From Thermaurantiacus tibetensis (GTDB lineage: Bacteria > Pseudomonadota > Alphaproteobacteria > Sphingomonadales > Sphingomonadaceae), in the NCBI RefSeq assembly GCF_015354055.1, contig NZ_JACHTM010000005.1, forward strand, positions 48,646 to 112,645: a stretch of 64,000 bases of DNA. Direction: 5' to 3'. Shown here one piece after another: positions 62,943 to 64,000 of this stretch; position 1 is the first letter of the stretch; each line of letters begins with the position of its first letter. The position numbers and the translations under genes were made by a program. A model generated the notes under the pieces. It did no database searches. It saw only the letters and a list, made by a program, of their open reading frames with translations, and was not told the origin of the DNA.

Positions 62943-63710
62943 ATGGAGGCGCTGCCGCTCTTCCTCGACGTGCGCGGCCGGCCGGTGCTGGTGCTGGGCG
63001 ACGGCCAGGCGGCAGACGCCAAGCGCCGGCTGGTCAGCGACGCGGGCGGCGTGCCCGTGGAGCGCCTCGGGCCGGAGGTCCGCCTCGCCTTCGTCGCGCT
63101 GACGGAAGGCGCGGAGGCCGCGGCGGCGGATCTCCGGGCGCGCGGGCTCCTCGTCAACGTGGTCGACCGGCCGGAGCTCTGTGACGTCACCGTGCCGGCG
63201 ATCGTCGACCGCGCGCCGGTGACGGTGGCAGTCGGCACGGCGGGCGCGTCGGCCAGCCTCGCCAAGGCGCTGAGGGAGCGGCTGGAGCTCATGCTGCCTT
63301 CGGGGCTCGGGGCGCTTGCCACAGCCATTCGCGCCCTCCGCCCTCAAGTGGCGGCGCGGCATGCGACGGCGGCCGAGCGACGCGCCTTCTGGGCGCGGCT
63401 CCTCGCGCCGGGCGCACCGCTCGACCCGCTTTCGCCGGCGGCCGACCCGGAAGGCGCGATCCGGGCCGCGCTGGCGGGCGCCCAGCCTGCGCCGGCTGCC
63501 GAGGTGCGCGTCATTCGGGTGCCAGCTGCGGGCGCCGAGGCGCTCACGCTCGGCGATGTCCGCGCGCTCGCCGCCGCGGACCTTGTGGTGCACGACCCCG
63601 ACTGCCCGGCCGAGGTGCTCGCGCTTGCCCGCCGCGACGCCGCGCGCGCAACCGGCACGGAAGCGCCGCCCGGCGCGATCGGCCGTGTGGTGGTGCTGAC
63701 CGCGGGCTGA
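62943..63710 (+). CDS. Siroheme synthase-like protein with truncated methyltransferase remnant
   Basis: A 255-residue protein. Residues 1-155 resemble the N-terminal half of CysG, the NAD-dependent precorrin-2 dehydrogenase/ferrochelatase: LFLDVRGRPVLVLGDGQAAD, then LVNVVDRPELCDVTVPAIVD near residue 69 and the region VGTAGASASLAKALRERLEL. The NAD domain is about 20 residues shorter than usual. From about residue 180, VRVIRVPAAGAEALTLGDVR resembles the first strands of the uroporphyrinogen methyltransferase domain, but it stops after some 75 residues, well short of the roughly 240 needed. It probably makes siroheme only in part; a separate SUMT would be needed. Confidence 0.75.
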   Translation: MEALPLFLDVRGRPVLVLGDGQAADAKRRLVSDAGGVPVERLGPEVRLAFVALTEGAEAAAADLRARGLLVNVVDRPELCDVTVPAIVDRAPVTVAVGTAGASASLAKALRERLELMLPSGLGALATAIRALRPQVAARHATAAERRAFWARLLAPGAPLDPLSPAADPEGAIRAALAGAQPAPAAEVRVIRVPAAGAEALTLGDVRALAAADLVVHDPDCPAEVLALARRDAARATGTEAPPGAIGRVVVLTAG

Positions 63711-63773
63711 CCGGCAGGCGTCGGAAAGGGCGGGCGGACCCCCCTTGGCTGCGGAAGATCGGGCAGGCCGGGT

Positions 63774-64000
63774 TCAGCCCGCGGGCAGCCGGTCGGGCAG
63801 CTGGCAGGCCTCCGCCCCGCCCGGCAGGTCGCGCCAGAGCACCCCCGCCCGTTCCGCAAACCAGGCGCGCGCCTTTTTCCAGTCCTCGGCCGTGAGCGGG
63901 CTGAACCCGTGCGCCAGGATCGAGTGGTTGCGCCGCGACTGCCATTCGGGCGTGCCGTTCGCCCAGAAGCCGGGCACCGGGCTTGCCGGCTCCAGCTCGG
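63774..64000 (-). CDS. C-terminal fragment of a protein with HEPN-like RN...H motif, N-terminus beyond window
   Basis: The last 75 residues of a protein whose start lies to the right of the window; the frame is open to base 64000. I do not recognise it firmly. It contains WQSRRNHSILAHGFSPLT, in which Arg-Asn, six residues on, His-Gly matches the RX4-6H nuclease motif of HEPN domains, followed by a helix (TAEDWKKARAWFAERAG). The same RNxSILAHG pattern occurs at the C-terminus of CRISPR-associated CARF-HEPN proteins (TIGR02710 type) as I remember them. No CRISPR array is in the window. A GTG at 63977 could in principle start a 67-residue protein instead. Confidence 0.5.
   Translation of the reverse strand, partial: ELEPASPVPGFWANGTPEWQSRRNHSILAHGFSPLTAEDWKKARAWFAERAGVLWRDLPGGAEACQLPDRLPAG

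Overview
The window is a gene-dense, very GC-rich chromosomal segment, by eye about 70% G+C, from a Gram-negative bacterium that is most likely an alphaproteobacterium. The pointers are a Mrp antiporter with subunits A and B fused, a hopanoid transport pair (hpnN/hpnM), a PEPxxWA-CTERM protein, small lipoproteins of the LptM and MliC kinds, and a short CysG-type siroheme protein. I lean towards Sphingomonadales or a neighbouring order but cannot prove it. I found no rRNA, tRNA, CRISPR array, integrase, insertion sequence or phage gene. Genes are tightly packed, and at least 17 neighbouring pairs overlap by 4 bases (ATGA, GTGA or TTGA), so most of the window is organised as operons.

Layout. 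1-1159 (minus): a truncated sterol-desaturase-family hydroxylase behind a small anchored protein. 1349-7161 (plus): a complete six-gene Mrp/Mnh cation/proton antiporter operon (AB fusion, C, D, E, F, G). 7178-19209 (minus): one long same-strand run of fabD, fabG, hpnN, hpnM, acpP, fabF, mltG, leuC, an ABC ATPase, nadB and a MerC-like gene. It joins fatty acid synthesis, hopanoid transport, cell-wall processing, leucine and NAD synthesis. 19562-20722 (plus): an exported TPR-like protein. 20763-26160 (minus): two acyl-CoA dehydrogenases, an acyl-CoA ligase and a GNAT-PgeF fusion. 26231-32699 (plus): lgt, midA, an aminopeptidase P, then a persulfide-dioxygenase-like hydrolase with a SulP transporter. 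32821-39915 (minus): polA, an MliC/YbaY lipoprotein, truB, rpsO and pnp.

40224-42720 (plus): a Tat-exported beta-helix protein and a nitronate monooxygenase. 42717-46017: an acyl-CoA dehydrogenase and an SDR divergent from a thiolase, a small fatty-acid oxidation group. 46088-52390: an unknown exported protein, LysR, ApaG, MetZ, glutathione peroxidase, an MliC lipoprotein and GlpD. 52567-55432 (plus): a 2-oxoacid dehydrogenase operon (E1 alpha, E1 beta, a free-standing lipoyl domain, a bare E2 catalytic domain). 55503-58560 (plus): an exported superoxide dismutase, a beta-helix protein, a second superoxide dismutase and a PEP-CTERM protein. 58567-63710: tlpA divergent from argH-lptM-lysA-galU-cysG-like. 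63774-64000 (minus): the C-terminus of a protein with a HEPN-like RN...H motif, cut by the right edge.

The items most worth a second look are the split E2 of the dehydrogenase operon, the GNAT-PgeF fusion, hpnNM lying inside the fab cluster, the SOD/beta-helix/SOD sandwich with different metal-tuning residues, the CysG-like protein with a stub of a methyltransferase domain, the truncated HEPN-like protein at the right edge, and a set of promoters whose -10 box sits six to eight bases before the start codon. All calls come from reading the sequence; no database search was run.
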